Shown here: piece by piece, positions 23,569-31,434 of the stretch
How positions within the stretch are numbered: position 1 is the stretch's first letter
Layout of the letters: every line of letters starts with the position of its first letter
Origin: a virus
DNA length: 53,693 nucleotides
Reading direction: 5' to 3' (one strand)
IMG/VR virus record: IMGVR_UViG_3300009376_001622
Location: 1 to 53,693 of that record
Notes under the pieces: model-generated
What the model was told of the DNA's origin: nothing
Databases searched by the model: none
The model's input: only the letters and a program-made list of their open reading frames with translations
Program-made: the position numbers and the translations under genes

Positions 23569-23758
23569 TCTCGTTAAATTTGTGCATTCATCAAACCTGT
23601 TAATGGGAATACACTCTGGCCTTATAGGAAAAGTGGGCATCGTTATTGAACAAATGGATCCTGATAGCCTTGAATCGTTTTACCTTGTATCGTTCCCAGA
23701 TAGAATGGTATCAGTAGCTCAGCATCAAATTGTTGCTGCTACTATCACATACACATAG
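23549..23758 (+). CDS. Small SH3-like beta-barrel protein
   Basis: 69 residues from ATG 23549 (MKFKSGDLVKF), preferred over ATG 23540 because it aligns with the related small proteins at 5161 and 24595. It shows GDLVKF, then KVGIVIEQ, then YLVSFPD and a closing SVAQHQIV strand. The function is unknown. Confidence 0.65.
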   Translation: MKFKSGDLVKFVHSSNLLMGIHSGLIGKVGIVIEQMDPDSLESFYLVSFPDRMVSVAQHQIVAATITYT

Positions 23759-23768
23759 GAGAAATAAA

Positions 23769-23984
23769 ATGGGTGATAAGAATAAAAGCGGATACGAGCT
23801 CCGTACTGAACTGCTCGGAATGGCAATCGGAATTTTGCAAGACCGCCAAAATAGACAAGAATGCAATGAGCATTTTAAGGCAGAAAACAATAGCACTTAT
23901 CAACGAGTGCCAGTAAGCCCTTATGCAACAGAAGACGTTTTAGACGTTGCCGAAAAACTTTATCACTTCGTCCAAAAGAAGTAG
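23769..23984 (+). CDS. Conserved small marine-phage protein
   Basis: 71 residues from ATG 23769, with AGGAG upstream. It begins MGDKNKSGYELRTELLGMAI and ends EDVLDVAEKLYHFVQKK. From memory, proteins opening with SGYELR and ending in AEKLY-F are widespread in marine T4-like phages; their role is unknown. It converges tail to tail with the Nudix gene. Confidence 0.75.
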   Translation: MGDKNKSGYELRTELLGMAIGILQDRQNRQECNEHFKAENNSTYQRVPVSPYATEDVLDVAEKLYHFVQKK

Positions 23985-24509
23985 TTAGAGGCTTGTATTT
24001 CTTAAGGTAAATTTAACACCGAAATGCAGTGGGAGTTGGTTTAATTCTTTAATGGGTGCCCAAATAAAATCTTGGGTCTCTCCATCAAGGGCAATCAACT
24101 CCCACATTTCTTTATCAGCCAAGCTAATGCTATAAACAAAAGTCTTGTATTTGAATCCTTGATCTTCGAACATAGTCTCGTCGAAAATATTAGACATTGA
24201 AAACCCAGGCGGTAAACTCCCGCACTCCTCTTGCACTTCTCGACGAGCACCGTTTAAAAACACTGGGTCGCCATCTGGGACAGGCTCTGCTATCGGGAGT
24301 GCAAACCATTGATCTTCAGTTACACTACCACCAGGAATACCCCAGGTTCCACCCTGCGCTACCCAATCGGCCCTATGCAGAAGTAGCATAGTGTTATCTT
24401 CTCTACAGATAAACATCATGCCTGCTGCAGCGCGGCCCCAATATTGCTTGGGCTCAACTCCATCAACGATCAGTTTCCTGATGTATGTTCTTAGCATTTG
24501 TAAACTCAT
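23985..24509 (-). CDS. Nudix hydrolase
   Basis: 174 residues. The Nudix box is recognisable as GIPGGSVTED plus GARREVQEECG. About 25 residues are inserted between its first Gly/Glu part and the REVQEE helix, which is unusual but seen in some ADP-ribose or coenzyme pyrophosphatase branches. The expected metal ligands of REVQEE are intact. The substrate cannot be predicted. It is the only minus-strand gene in this stretch. Confidence 0.82.
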   Translation of the reverse strand: MSLQMLRTYIRKLIVDGVEPKQYWGRAAAGMMFICREDNTMLLLHRADWVAQGGTWGIPGGSVTEDQWFALPIAEPVPDGDPVFLNGARREVQEECGSLPPGFSMSNIFDETMFEDQGFKYKTFVYSISLADKEMWELIALDGETQDFIWAPIKELNQLPLHFGVKFTLRNTSL

Positions 24510-24594
24510 CCTATTCTAATTATTATATTAAAGACTATTAGTGGAAAATACAAAAATGATTAGGTTTAATTTTGTGCCTTGGTGGGGGGTAATA

Positions 24595-24870
24595 ATGCAA
24601 GTTGGAGATATGGTAAGAATAGATCCGTATACAGAGATGATAGATGACCGAGGGATGTCATACGTTTGTGGTGAAGAACTCATTGCAATGATTACATCCT
24701 TGGCTGATTGGCGGCATCATTATGAATTACAGTTATTGTGTAATGGAGAAATTTTATACCTAAAAGATAATTGGGATAAAGTATCTTGGGCATTTAGGAG
24801 GCTAGAAGATGATAACAGCGATAGGCGACGTTATGCGACGAGCATACGAAAAGGGTTGGATAACAACTAG
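24595..24870 (+). CDS. Small SH3-like beta-barrel protein
   Basis: 91 residues from ATG 24595, chosen because GGGGGG sits just upstream and it gives MQVGDMVRIDP, the usual opening of this group. Later strands are ELIAMITSLAD, YELQLLCNGEI and the closing WAFRRLED. It overlaps the aldolase start by about 60 nt. The function is unknown. Confidence 0.65.
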   Translation: MQVGDMVRIDPYTEMIDDRGMSYVCGEELIAMITSLADWRHHYELQLLCNGEILYLKDNWDKVSWAFRRLEDDNSDRRRYATSIRKGLDNN

Positions 24871-25435
24871 AGACGGAAACATAAGTCTGCGTAGATCGAA
24901 ATCCAATATTATGTATATTACGCCGAGCGGATGGCGTAAGTCTATTATCCATCCGGAGCATATGCTTAAATGTAGGATTAGTCCAAATAATTCTGACGAA
25001 CCGTTTTTTATTATTAACGATCTTACTAGTAAGCCTTCTGGTGAAATACAGATGCATTATCTATTACAAAAAGATGCAGTAAAGACACGAGCAGTTGTAC
25101 ATTTGCATCCAACAAATATCATTGCAGCAATGTTTGCCGGTTGGGATCTTCAGAGATTGGCAAGCCAATTTCCTGAAGTTAGTCGGTATACACGAGTCGG
25201 ACCATCTGTTCCTGTCTTACCGGCTACCTCTCAGCGGCTGGCTGATGCAACTTATAAAAATTTTGCGTCCAAAAATTCTGATTCCCGGCTTACTTATGAT
25301 ATAGTTGGCCAGGCAAATCATGGTGTCTGTGCTGTTGGAGACAATCCCTGGGACGCATACGAGCACATCGAACGACTAGAACACATTTGCGAAATCGTGT
25401 TGAAGTCAGGGGTCACCCCTACGCAGGTGATTTAG
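24809..25435 (+). CDS. Class II aldolase/adducin-family protein
   Basis: 208 residues from ATG 24809 (AGGAGG upstream). Conserved features are DGNISLR (22-28), TPSG (38-41), KPSGE with Glu79, the zinc site HLHPTN (His98, His100) and NHG with His171. This matches L-fuculose-1-phosphate aldolase and methylthioribulose-phosphate dehydratase relatives. The sugar substrate is unknown. Its neighbours in sugar phosphate chemistry (22515, 25596, 29563, 30650) suggest a role in making or salvaging a modified sugar. Confidence 0.85.
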   Translation: MITAIGDVMRRAYEKGWITTRDGNISLRRSKSNIMYITPSGWRKSIIHPEHMLKCRISPNNSDEPFFIINDLTSKPSGEIQMHYLLQKDAVKTRAVVHLHPTNIIAAMFAGWDLQRLASQFPEVSRYTRVGPSVPVLPATSQRLADATYKNFASKNSDSRLTYDIVGQANHGVCAVGDNPWDAYEHIERLEHICEIVLKSGVTPTQVI

Positions 25436-25593
25436 TATGGGTGTTAGATGGCCCTGAGTGTCTTTTAGGGATTGTCATCGAAGTAGAGGGCAGCATCTAT
25501 AATTTGCATCTCGCTGACTGGAGATATATTTTACTAGTTGAGGGCTCTGTCAAAAAATTCAAAGGATGGCGCCTTGAACTGATTGGAGAATAG
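25387..25593 (+). CDS. Small SH3-like beta-barrel protein, TTG start
   Basis: 68 residues if it begins at TTG 25387. No ATG or GTG precedes the first strand AGDLVWVLDGP, so the start is uncertain; the overlap with the aldolase is 49 nt. It has GIVIEVEG and WRLELIG strands as in the others of this group. It is followed closely by a ribosome-binding site and the cytidylyltransferase. Confidence 0.5.
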   Translation: MRNRVEVRGHPYAGDLVWVLDGPECLLGIVIEVEGSIYNLHLADWRYILLVEGSVKKFKGWRLELIGE

Positions 25594-25595
25594 TT

Positions 25596-26027
25596 ATGGA
25601 TAATTTTGTTATTGGTTTTACGTGTGGCTCGATGGATTTGCTACACGCAGGTCACGTGTTAATGTTAAAAGAAGCCAAGGACTGTTGCGATTATCTAATC
25701 GTCGGATTGCATACAGACCCAACCATAGATCGGCCGGAGAAGAATCGGCCGATACAAGATCTAGAAGAAAGAATAATTCAGCTTGAGGGCTGTAAATACG
25801 TCGACAACATTATGACGTACGATACTGAAGACGATCTCAGAAATTTATTGATAAAACTTACATCAGAATATCCGAGCTTTGTAAGAATAATTGGGCAAGA
25901 CTGGCAAGGAAAACAATTTACTGGGTGTGATTTGCCTATTCAACTAATATTTAACTCTAGAACGCATAATTATTCAAGTTCAGAGCTAAGGAGAAGGATC
26001 TATGAGGCTGAAAAAGAAACAGATTAA
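25596..26027 (+). CDS. Cytidylyltransferase-like nucleotidylyltransferase
   Basis: 143 residues. The HxGH motif is HAGH (17-20) after GFTCGSMDLL, and the C-terminal SSSELRRRI corresponds to the family ISTT-type motif. The size fits glycerol-3-phosphate cytidylyltransferase (TagD) and related transferases. It would join CTP or ATP to a small phosphorylated alcohol or sugar. The substrate is unknown. The end overlaps the first gene of the second tagged block by 26 nt. Confidence 0.85.
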   Translation: MDNFVIGFTCGSMDLLHAGHVLMLKEAKDCCDYLIVGLHTDPTIDRPEKNRPIQDLEERIIQLEGCKYVDNIMTYDTEDDLRNLLIKLTSEYPSFVRIIGQDWQGKQFTGCDLPIQLIFNSRTHNYSSSELRRRIYEAEKETD

Positions 26028-26388
26028 GCAGATCATCCGAGAGGAAAAACTGCGACTTATTATGGAACAAATGGAAGACGTTCAGATGGATTCTGAAGGT
26101 GCACCAGGCGAAGGCACCGATCATCATTGGCCGCGCACTGATTGGTCAAGCGCTGTTGGTGACATTACAGATAAATGGTCAGACCTAGAAATTAAAGCTT
26201 TCGAACCAGATCCATCTAATACTAAAGACGGTGAACTTTCCAATGCTGAAGCTAAGGCTTGGTGGGGAGAGCAGGTTGAGTCTGCTTCTATGGATTTAGA
26301 AAACGAGCTGACAGTTGAAATTCGTAAAGTTGCTCTTGAGGCCATGAAGAGAATTACCAGTCAGCTTATAAATGGTGATTACGAATGA
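26002..26388 (+). CDS. Tagged acidic protein, unknown function
   Basis: 128 residues. The tag variant MRLKKKQIKQIIREEKLRLI has Lys in place of Arg and is longer. The body is acidic and helical at the C-terminus. It opens the second tagged block. ATGA overlaps with the next small gene at 26385. No family is recognised. Confidence 0.75.
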   Translation: MRLKKKQIKQIIREEKLRLIMEQMEDVQMDSEGAPGEGTDHHWPRTDWSSAVGDITDKWSDLEIKAFEPDPSNTKDGELSNAEAKAWWGEQVESASMDLENELTVEIRKVALEAMKRITSQLINGDYE

Positions 26389-26522
26389 AAAAATTAATTC
26401 GATTACACAAGGTTCTGATCGAAGATTTCGCCCTCCGCTTTGGCCTTTCAGCATATCAGGTCACATGGATTGCTTTCGGAAAAGGCCTAGTTATCGGTTT
26501 TCTAGCAGGAGTATGGCTATGA
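26385..26522 (+). CDS. 45-residue membrane peptide
   Basis: ATG 26385 overlaps the preceding stop (ATGA) and TGA 26520-26522 overlaps the next start (ATG 26519). The N-terminus is basic (MKKLIRLHKVLIEDFALRFG), and residues 25-45 form a transmembrane helix with GKGLVIGFLAGVWL. The double overlap strongly supports a real gene and also fixes the start of the next one. The function is unknown. Confidence 0.75.
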   Translation: MKKLIRLHKVLIEDFALRFGLSAYQVTWIAFGKGLVIGFLAGVWL

Positions 26523-26938
26523 AAGTTTCAAAGAAACAACTAAAAAGAATTATCAAAGAAGAAAAGAAGAAGCTTCTTAACGAAAACGGTGTAGGAATTG
26601 GGTTCGCTAATTGGAGCGTAAACAAAAGCCCAGACTTTGCAAAGGCCTATGGCAAGGATGCTCGAGTTCTCCACGACTTTGGTTCGAACTCAGCACGACA
26701 AAATAGACTTAAACAAGAACAAAATCAGGTTCGTCAGCCATGGAGTCCGGGACAGCCTTCTGAAGATCCTGGTTTATCTGTTGATTCTGATGCGTACATG
26801 GACGCCGTCGATGATTTAGATATGGAGCTTAGAAACGCACTTGCTGTAGCTATTGATAAAGGCCTTATTATTGATGACCTGGAAGACGCTTGGGTGAATG
26901 CGATGGCTTTTGTCGAAGACCTCCAGAGGGTGGAGTAA
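26519..26938 (+). CDS. Tagged protein, unknown function
   Basis: 139 residues from ATG 26519, which overlaps the small membrane gene; a longer in-frame reading exists but is not supported. The tag is MKVSKKQLKRIIKEEKKKLL. The middle is basic and polar (SARQNRLKQEQNQVRQ), and the C-terminal 55 residues are acidic and helical. No family is recognised. Confidence 0.75.
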   Translation: MKVSKKQLKRIIKEEKKKLLNENGVGIGFANWSVNKSPDFAKAYGKDARVLHDFGSNSARQNRLKQEQNQVRQPWSPGQPSEDPGLSVDSDAYMDAVDDLDMELRNALAVAIDKGLIIDDLEDAWVNAMAFVEDLQRVE

Positions 26939-26942
26939 AATT

Positions 26943-27191
26943 ATGAAGATCACGAAGAAACAATTAAAAAGAATCGTTCTCGAAGAAAAAGTCAAGCTTA
27001 TGAAAGAACAAGGCAGATCACCAGGCGATGCGATTGAAGCCGTCGAAATGGGCCTAGCAGCTATTATGTTAGAAAAAGTTTTCGCGGGACAGTTTGCTGA
27101 TGAAATCTATCAATACATGTACGACATTGGCTTTGAAGATCACGATACTATGGCAGCATTAGACCAGCTCCGAGATAGGTATAACCTATGA
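26943..27191 (+). CDS. Tagged small helical protein
   Basis: 82 residues from ATG 26943. The tag is MKITKKQLKRIVLEEKVKLM. The rest is helical with hydrophobic residues (MGLAAIMLEKVFAGQF). ATGA overlaps with the next gene. No domain is recognised. Confidence 0.75.
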   Translation: MKITKKQLKRIVLEEKVKLMKEQGRSPGDAIEAVEMGLAAIMLEKVFAGQFADEIYQYMYDIGFEDHDTMAALDQLRDRYNL

Positions 27192-27493
27192 AAGTTTCAA
27201 AAAAACAGCTTAAGAAAATCATCCGAGAAATGTGCGGAGATATGGCGGACGAAATGTCTGCCGAAGTGCCGGTATCAATGGAAGAACCGATGGCAGCGAT
27301 GCCGTGTCCTCATGCAACAGCGGATTCGTTACGAAGTTCCGGAGCGTCAGATGCTGAAGTCCTCGAATGGGTTGGTACCTTACTTTCATCCTTCCAGGCC
27401 GAGGACGAATTTTCTTTTACTGGCGACGTTGGTGAGCTCGGAGGAGACGAGGCTTTTGGTGTTGGCTATGAAGCAGGATCAAGGGGGTTATAA
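27188..27493 (+). CDS. Tagged acidic small protein
   Basis: 101 residues. The tag is MKVSKKQLKKIIREMCGD. The body is acidic and rich in Met, Ala and Gly. The start and stop overlap both neighbours by 1-4 nt. No domain is recognised. Confidence 0.75.
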   Translation: MKVSKKQLKKIIREMCGDMADEMSAEVPVSMEEPMAAMPCPHATADSLRSSGASDAEVLEWVGTLLSSFQAEDEFSFTGDVGELGGDEAFGVGYEAGSRGL

Positions 27494-27912
27494 TGAAGAT
27501 TTCTAAAAGGCGGCTGAAAGGAATTATTAAAGAAGAGATCGATCGCCTATTGCATGAGCAGGCAGTCGCGGTCGGTATGCCTATTGTCCAGGTTGTTGAT
27601 TGGTCTAACGAATATGATCAGACCCGTTATATTGCTGATGTAGACGGCAAAGAAGTAGAGGTCTGGACATCTGGCACTGCTGACATAGAATGGTTGATTG
27701 AAAATCTTACTATGGAAATTTTAGACGATTTATACCCAGACGTTGAAGATCACGAATACGAAATGCCACAAGAGTGGAGCGAAATGCAGGCCCACGTTTC
27801 AGAATCGGTAAAAAGCAATAGCGAACTCATGCGTGCTATCCCTGAATTAGAGCAGGCCATTAGTGATTATGCAGCGGGAGACCAAGGAAGAACTCCGAGG
27901 CACGGCTTTTAG
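27493..27912 (+). CDS. Tagged acidic protein, last of the second block
   Basis: 139 residues. The tag is MKISKRRLKGIIKEEIDRLL. The middle is a beta-like segment (TRYIADVDGKEVEVWTSG) and then acidic helices. Similar tagged proteins precede it. A regulatory hairpin lies just after the stop. Confidence 0.75.
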   Translation: MKISKRRLKGIIKEEIDRLLHEQAVAVGMPIVQVVDWSNEYDQTRYIADVDGKEVEVWTSGTADIEWLIENLTMEILDDLYPDVEDHEYEMPQEWSEMQAHVSESVKSNSELMRAIPELEQAISDYAAGDQGRTPRHGF

Positions 27913-27928
27913 TAATTAATGTTATAAA

Positions 27929-27964
27929 TCCCTCCTCTTAAGAATATAATATGTTCAGGAGGGA
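27929..27964 (+). promoter_or_regulatory. Hairpin masking the helicase ribosome-binding site, with a -10 in its loop
   Basis: TCCCTCCT (27929-27936) is the exact complement of AGGAGGGA (27957-27964), the Shine-Dalgarno of the ATG at 27970. The 20-nt loop contains TATAAT (27945-27950). Read-through RNA from the tagged block would hide the site. RNA starting from the loop promoter (about 27957) would not. This is the same logic as T4 gene e (lysozyme). Confidence 0.7.
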
Positions 27965-27969
27965 CCCAC

Positions 27970-29550
27970 ATGACATTTAATTACCAACCAAAATTTCCTT
28001 ACAAGACAGTTAGGTCAGAACAAGATCAGGCCATTAATTTTGCATTAGACGCTTTCCAGACCCAAGGAAAGCGTTTTGTAATTATTGAAGCTGGAACAGG
28101 GGTTGGGAAGTCAGCCATTGGCTTTACGGTTGCTAAGATGCTCGGTACCGGTGCATATTTTTTAACAACGCAAAAAGTCTTGCAAGATCAATATGTACGA
28201 GACTTCGGCCATCTTGGCCTGAAGTCTATTAAATCATCGACAAATTTTCGGTGCAAATACTACAAAGGCAAAGATTGCAGTTCGGCATTAAGGGAACTAA
28301 AGGTTTCCAAGGATCCGAAATTCAAGGCATGTTGTGGTGGCGGATGTATTTATAAAGCCACAAAGAGAACTTTTCTAAATGCAGAACTCGGAACTACTAA
28401 CTTTCCGTATTTTCTTGCCGAAACAAATTATTCAGCACAGCTAGAGCCACGAGGGCTTCTTGTTGTAGACGAGTGTCATAATGCAGAAATCCAACTAGGT
28501 AAATTTATTTCGATTGAAATATCAGAACACTTTGCGGAGTCCGCACTTAAATTAAAGATGCCACAAATGACAACCATGTATCAGGTAGTTACGTGGTTAA
28601 AGAAAACTTATCTGCCAAAGCTCTCGCAGATTAAGCGGCACATGGAAGCGCAGATTGAAAAGTTTTCTCTTGGTACTAGAATGCAGGACTTTGTGCAACT
28701 AGCTAAACGATATGAGCTTATCGATAAACACTTGTGCAAACTAAATCGATTCATGGAAGTCTTCGATAAAGATAATTGGGTCATGAATACATTGACTACA
28801 GAAAAACGGGGAAAGAAGAAATACGAATTTAAGCCGATAGACATCTCTCCGTTCTCAGAAAACAACCTGTTTAGGTCCGGCGAAAAAGTACTTCTCATGA
28901 GCGCTACTGTTATGAACAAGGATGCATTCTGCGAGATCCTCGGGATTCCAAAAGAAGAGTGTGCATTCATCTCTATCCCTAGCCCGTTTCCCGTTTCTAA
29001 TCGGCCGATCATTTTTTCACCGATAGCATCGATGACGAAAAGAAACATTGACCAAGGTTTGCCGAAAATGGCTGAAGCTGTAAGGGCAATTCTCGAAGAG
29101 CATAAAGACGATAAAGGAATTATCCATTGTCATTCCTATAAAATAGCAAACTACTTAAAGAGAAACATACGATCCAGTCGGCTACTTCTTCATGACTCGA
29201 CTAATCGAGACAAGGTACTTTATAGACACATGAATGGCCCACAACCTACTGTACTACTTTCTCCTAGTATGTCTGAGGGTGTGGACTTGAAAGGTGACAC
29301 GAGTCGATTTCAGATTCTTTGTAAGGTTCCTTACCCGTACCTAGGAGATAAGCTTGTCAGTAAAAGAATGCATAAATGGAAATGGTGGTATCCTTTACAG
29401 ACAGCAAAGTCAATTGTACAATCGGTTGGTAGGAGTGTGCGTTCTACAACAGACCACGCAGTCACTTATATTTTAGACGCGGATTGGGAACGATTTTATG
29501 GAAAAAACAAAGGCGTCTTCCCTGAAGATTTTAAACAATGCATAAAATAG
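27970..29550 (+). CDS. XPD/DinG-like Fe-S DNA helicase
   Basis: 526 residues. Walker A is AGTGVGKSA (41-49) and the DEAH-like box is DECH (167-170). Between them are Cys95, Cys103, Cys121/122 and Cys126, the four-Cys Fe-S cluster domain of XPD/DinG helicases. The second RecA domain has SATVMNKDAF, PSMSEGVDLKGD and VQSVGRSVRS. It unwinds DNA 5 to 3 in the known family. A Fe-S cofactor links it to the phage IscU. Expression seems gated by the hairpin and loop promoter just upstream. Confidence 0.93.
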   Translation: MTFNYQPKFPYKTVRSEQDQAINFALDAFQTQGKRFVIIEAGTGVGKSAIGFTVAKMLGTGAYFLTTQKVLQDQYVRDFGHLGLKSIKSSTNFRCKYYKGKDCSSALRELKVSKDPKFKACCGGGCIYKATKRTFLNAELGTTNFPYFLAETNYSAQLEPRGLLVVDECHNAEIQLGKFISIEISEHFAESALKLKMPQMTTMYQVVTWLKKTYLPKLSQIKRHMEAQIEKFSLGTRMQDFVQLAKRYELIDKHLCKLNRFMEVFDKDNWVMNTLTTEKRGKKKYEFKPIDISPFSENNLFRSGEKVLLMSATVMNKDAFCEILGIPKEECAFISIPSPFPVSNRPIIFSPIASMTKRNIDQGLPKMAEAVRAILEEHKDDKGIIHCHSYKIANYLKRNIRSSRLLLHDSTNRDKVLYRHMNGPQPTVLLSPSMSEGVDLKGDTSRFQILCKVPYPYLGDKLVSKRMHKWKWWYPLQTAKSIVQSVGRSVRSTTDHAVTYILDADWERFYGKNKGVFPEDFKQCIK

Positions 29551-29562
29551 GAGGCTAGCTTT

Positions 29563-30084
29563 ATGGCAGTAGTTCAAAACATTGAGTACCTATTACATTA
29601 TTTGCTAGGCAGAGAATGGAATGAGCGAGACATTTTCATGACATCGGGTGGCTTTGATCCGATTCATGTGGGTCACGTCAGGTGTATTCAAGAAACAGCC
29701 AAGATGGCTAGAAACCCAGATGTCTATCCACATAGCCACACTGGATTAGTTGTCGTGGTTGTAAATGCAGATTCTTTCTTAATCCGAAAAAAAGGCTATG
29801 CGTTTATGCCGTGTAGAGAAAGAATGGAAATAATAGATGCAATCAAAGGAGTTGATTTTGTTGTTCCGTGGGAAACGGATGAAGACCAAACAGTTATCGG
29901 TGCCCTTGGGTTATTAAAGCCTAAGTTTTTTACCAAAGGTGGCGATCGTTTCGATGCATCTACAATTCCAGAATGGCAAATTTGCCAGGAAATTAATTGT
30001 CAAATAATAACGGGCGTTGGAGGTGAGAAAGTCCAAAGCTCAAGTACACTAGTGGAGGAAAGCCGTGTACATACAGAAAAATAA
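29563..30084 (+). CDS. Nucleotidylyltransferase (HIGH-type, HldE C-terminal-like)
   Basis: 173 residues with GAGG upstream. SGGFDPIHVGHVR gives the HxGH motif (His35, His38), and the C-terminal QSSSTLVEE is the SST-type motif. The nearest relatives by motif are the ADP-heptose synthase or pantetheine/nicotinate adenylyltransferase branches. The substrate is unknown, likely a sugar phosphate given the neighbours. It overlaps the HAD gene by 20 nt. Confidence 0.85.
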   Translation: MAVVQNIEYLLHYLLGREWNERDIFMTSGGFDPIHVGHVRCIQETAKMARNPDVYPHSHTGLVVVVVNADSFLIRKKGYAFMPCRERMEIIDAIKGVDFVVPWETDEDQTVIGALGLLKPKFFTKGGDRFDASTIPEWQICQEINCQIITGVGGEKVQSSSTLVEESRVHTEK

Positions 30085-30646
30085 GAGATTAGCTATTTAT
30101 GATTTTGATCATACACTATGTTTTAGTGATGGAACAGTAAAGGTTATCGATAAACTTACAAACGAAGTAACTGGTACGCTAACTGCAATGGAGTACACAG
30201 CCTACAGAGAAACAGATTCATTTGATCCAGTAACCCAAGAATTTAACTTTGAAGATTTTCAAGGGCTTCCTAAGAATGGAAAACCAATTCATTGGACAAT
30301 GAGCAAACTGAGATTAGACCTTAAAGATCCAGATTGTCAAGTTGCTTTAGTAACGGGTCGAGATGATCTTATAGGTCCTAAATTATGGTTGAACCAAGAA
30401 GGGATCGATACCGACAACATGATCCTGATGTGCTCGGGTGATCCAAACAAGAGTTTTTGTTATGAGTCTTTGATGATTAATTTAGATCCGTCATTGGTCG
30501 AGCTTTATGAAGACGGGAAAGCCTATGTAATGCAGTGTATTGACATTTGCCAAAAATATGAGAAGCCATGTGATGCCTATCTTATTACCGAAGAAATAAT
30601 TCAAAACCATAATTCTGGTTCTGTTTCATTATACATGGCGAGATGA
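30065..30646 (+). CDS. HAD-like hydrolase
   Basis: 193 residues from GTG 30065. The catalytic motif is YDFDHTLCFSDG (Asp13, Asp15), and VTGRDD is motif II. It is a small phosphatase related to those acting on sugar or polynucleotide 5-prime phosphates; the exact substrate is unknown. It sits between the nucleotidylyltransferase and the cupin, consistent with one pathway. Confidence 0.8.
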   Translation: MYIQKNKRLAIYDFDHTLCFSDGTVKVIDKLTNEVTGTLTAMEYTAYRETDSFDPVTQEFNFEDFQGLPKNGKPIHWTMSKLRLDLKDPDCQVALVTGRDDLIGPKLWLNQEGIDTDNMILMCSGDPNKSFCYESLMINLDPSLVELYEDGKAYVMQCIDICQKYEKPCDAYLITEEIIQNHNSGSVSLYMAR

Positions 30647-30649
30647 GGG

Positions 30650-31021
30650 ATGCTAGAGCAAAAAACACTTAAGATAGTTAAGAAGCCATGGGGTATGGAA
30701 GAGATTTGGGGTTACGTTCCGGAAAAATACTTAGGCAAAACGATAACCATTATCGATAACCATAGGCTTAGTAGGCAGTTCCACAAAGAAAAAGAAGAGA
30801 CGATCTACATCATTAAGGGGTTTTTACGGCTTGAAATAGGGTGGGATGAATTAAAAAAATCTCCAGAGAAAGTTTTGATAATGGGGGTCGGGGATCATTT
30901 TCACATCTCGCCAGGATTAATTCATAGATTTTGTGCGCACAAAGGCTCAGTAACCATGTGTGAAGTCAGTACTTATTATCCAGAAGACGTAGTAAGGTTG
31001 GAAGACGACTATGGGAGATAA
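30650..31021 (+). CDS. Mannose-6-phosphate isomerase-like cupin
   Basis: 123 residues. It contains KPWGMEEIWGYV, SRQFHKEKEETIYII (metal-binding His and Glu) and the ending EVSTYYPEDVVRLEDDYGR. That ending is characteristic of the cupin domain of type II phosphomannose isomerases. It converts or binds a phosphorylated hexose; with the phosphomannomutase it could feed mannose 1-phosphate synthesis. Confidence 0.88.
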   Translation: MLEQKTLKIVKKPWGMEEIWGYVPEKYLGKTITIIDNHRLSRQFHKEKEETIYIIKGFLRLEIGWDELKKSPEKVLIMGVGDHFHISPGLIHRFCAHKGSVTMCEVSTYYPEDVVRLEDDYGR

Positions 31022-31023
31022 GT

Positions 31024-31434
31024 GTGGCTGTCGATGGTGCGGGTCTGATTTTAGTCAGAGAGATTGATGGAAAGAAAAAATTTTTAGGATTGATTGGCCC
31101 TACTAAAATGCAAAAGCGAAGTAGTGGGATTTTTGATATCCCAAAGGGCTGCCTAGATGTCGGCGAGAGTCTATGGGAATGTGCAGTAAGAGAGTGTTGG
31201 GAAGAGGCCGAAGTGCGGGTCGGAAAATCCGACATCATTGCAGGCCCGTTTAGAATACTGTGGTTAACTGTTTGGTTATGCAAAACAGATCAAGATCCAA
31301 TAATTAAGCCTAATCCTCATAACGGTCATTTAGAACATGATGGCTATGAATGGCTAGAACCGCAAGAGTTAAGTGGTTTAAGTTATATTTATCTAAAACC
31401 ATTCATTGATTGGGCGATTCAGGAGCTAGCATGA
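31024..31434 (+). CDS. Nudix hydrolase
   Basis: 136 residues from GTG 31024. The Nudix box GCLDVGESLWECAVREC is near-canonical: Gly42, Glu48, Arg56, Glu57, Glu60, Glu61, followed by AEV where many have a Gly. It would hydrolyse a nucleoside diphosphate linked to another group, possibly a sugar nucleotide from this cluster. It has a 4-nt overlap with the next gene. Confidence 0.88.
   Translation: MAVDGAGLILVREIDGKKKFLGLIGPTKMQKRSSGIFDIPKGCLDVGESLWECAVRECWEEAEVRVGKSDIIAGPFRILWLTVWLCKTDQDPIIKPNPHNGHLEHDGYEWLEPQELSGLSYIYLKPFIDWAIQELA

Noticed and set aside
26372-26518. Longer N-terminus for the tagged gene at 26519
   Set aside because: It would overlap a well-supported 45-codon gene and would bury the tag inside the protein.
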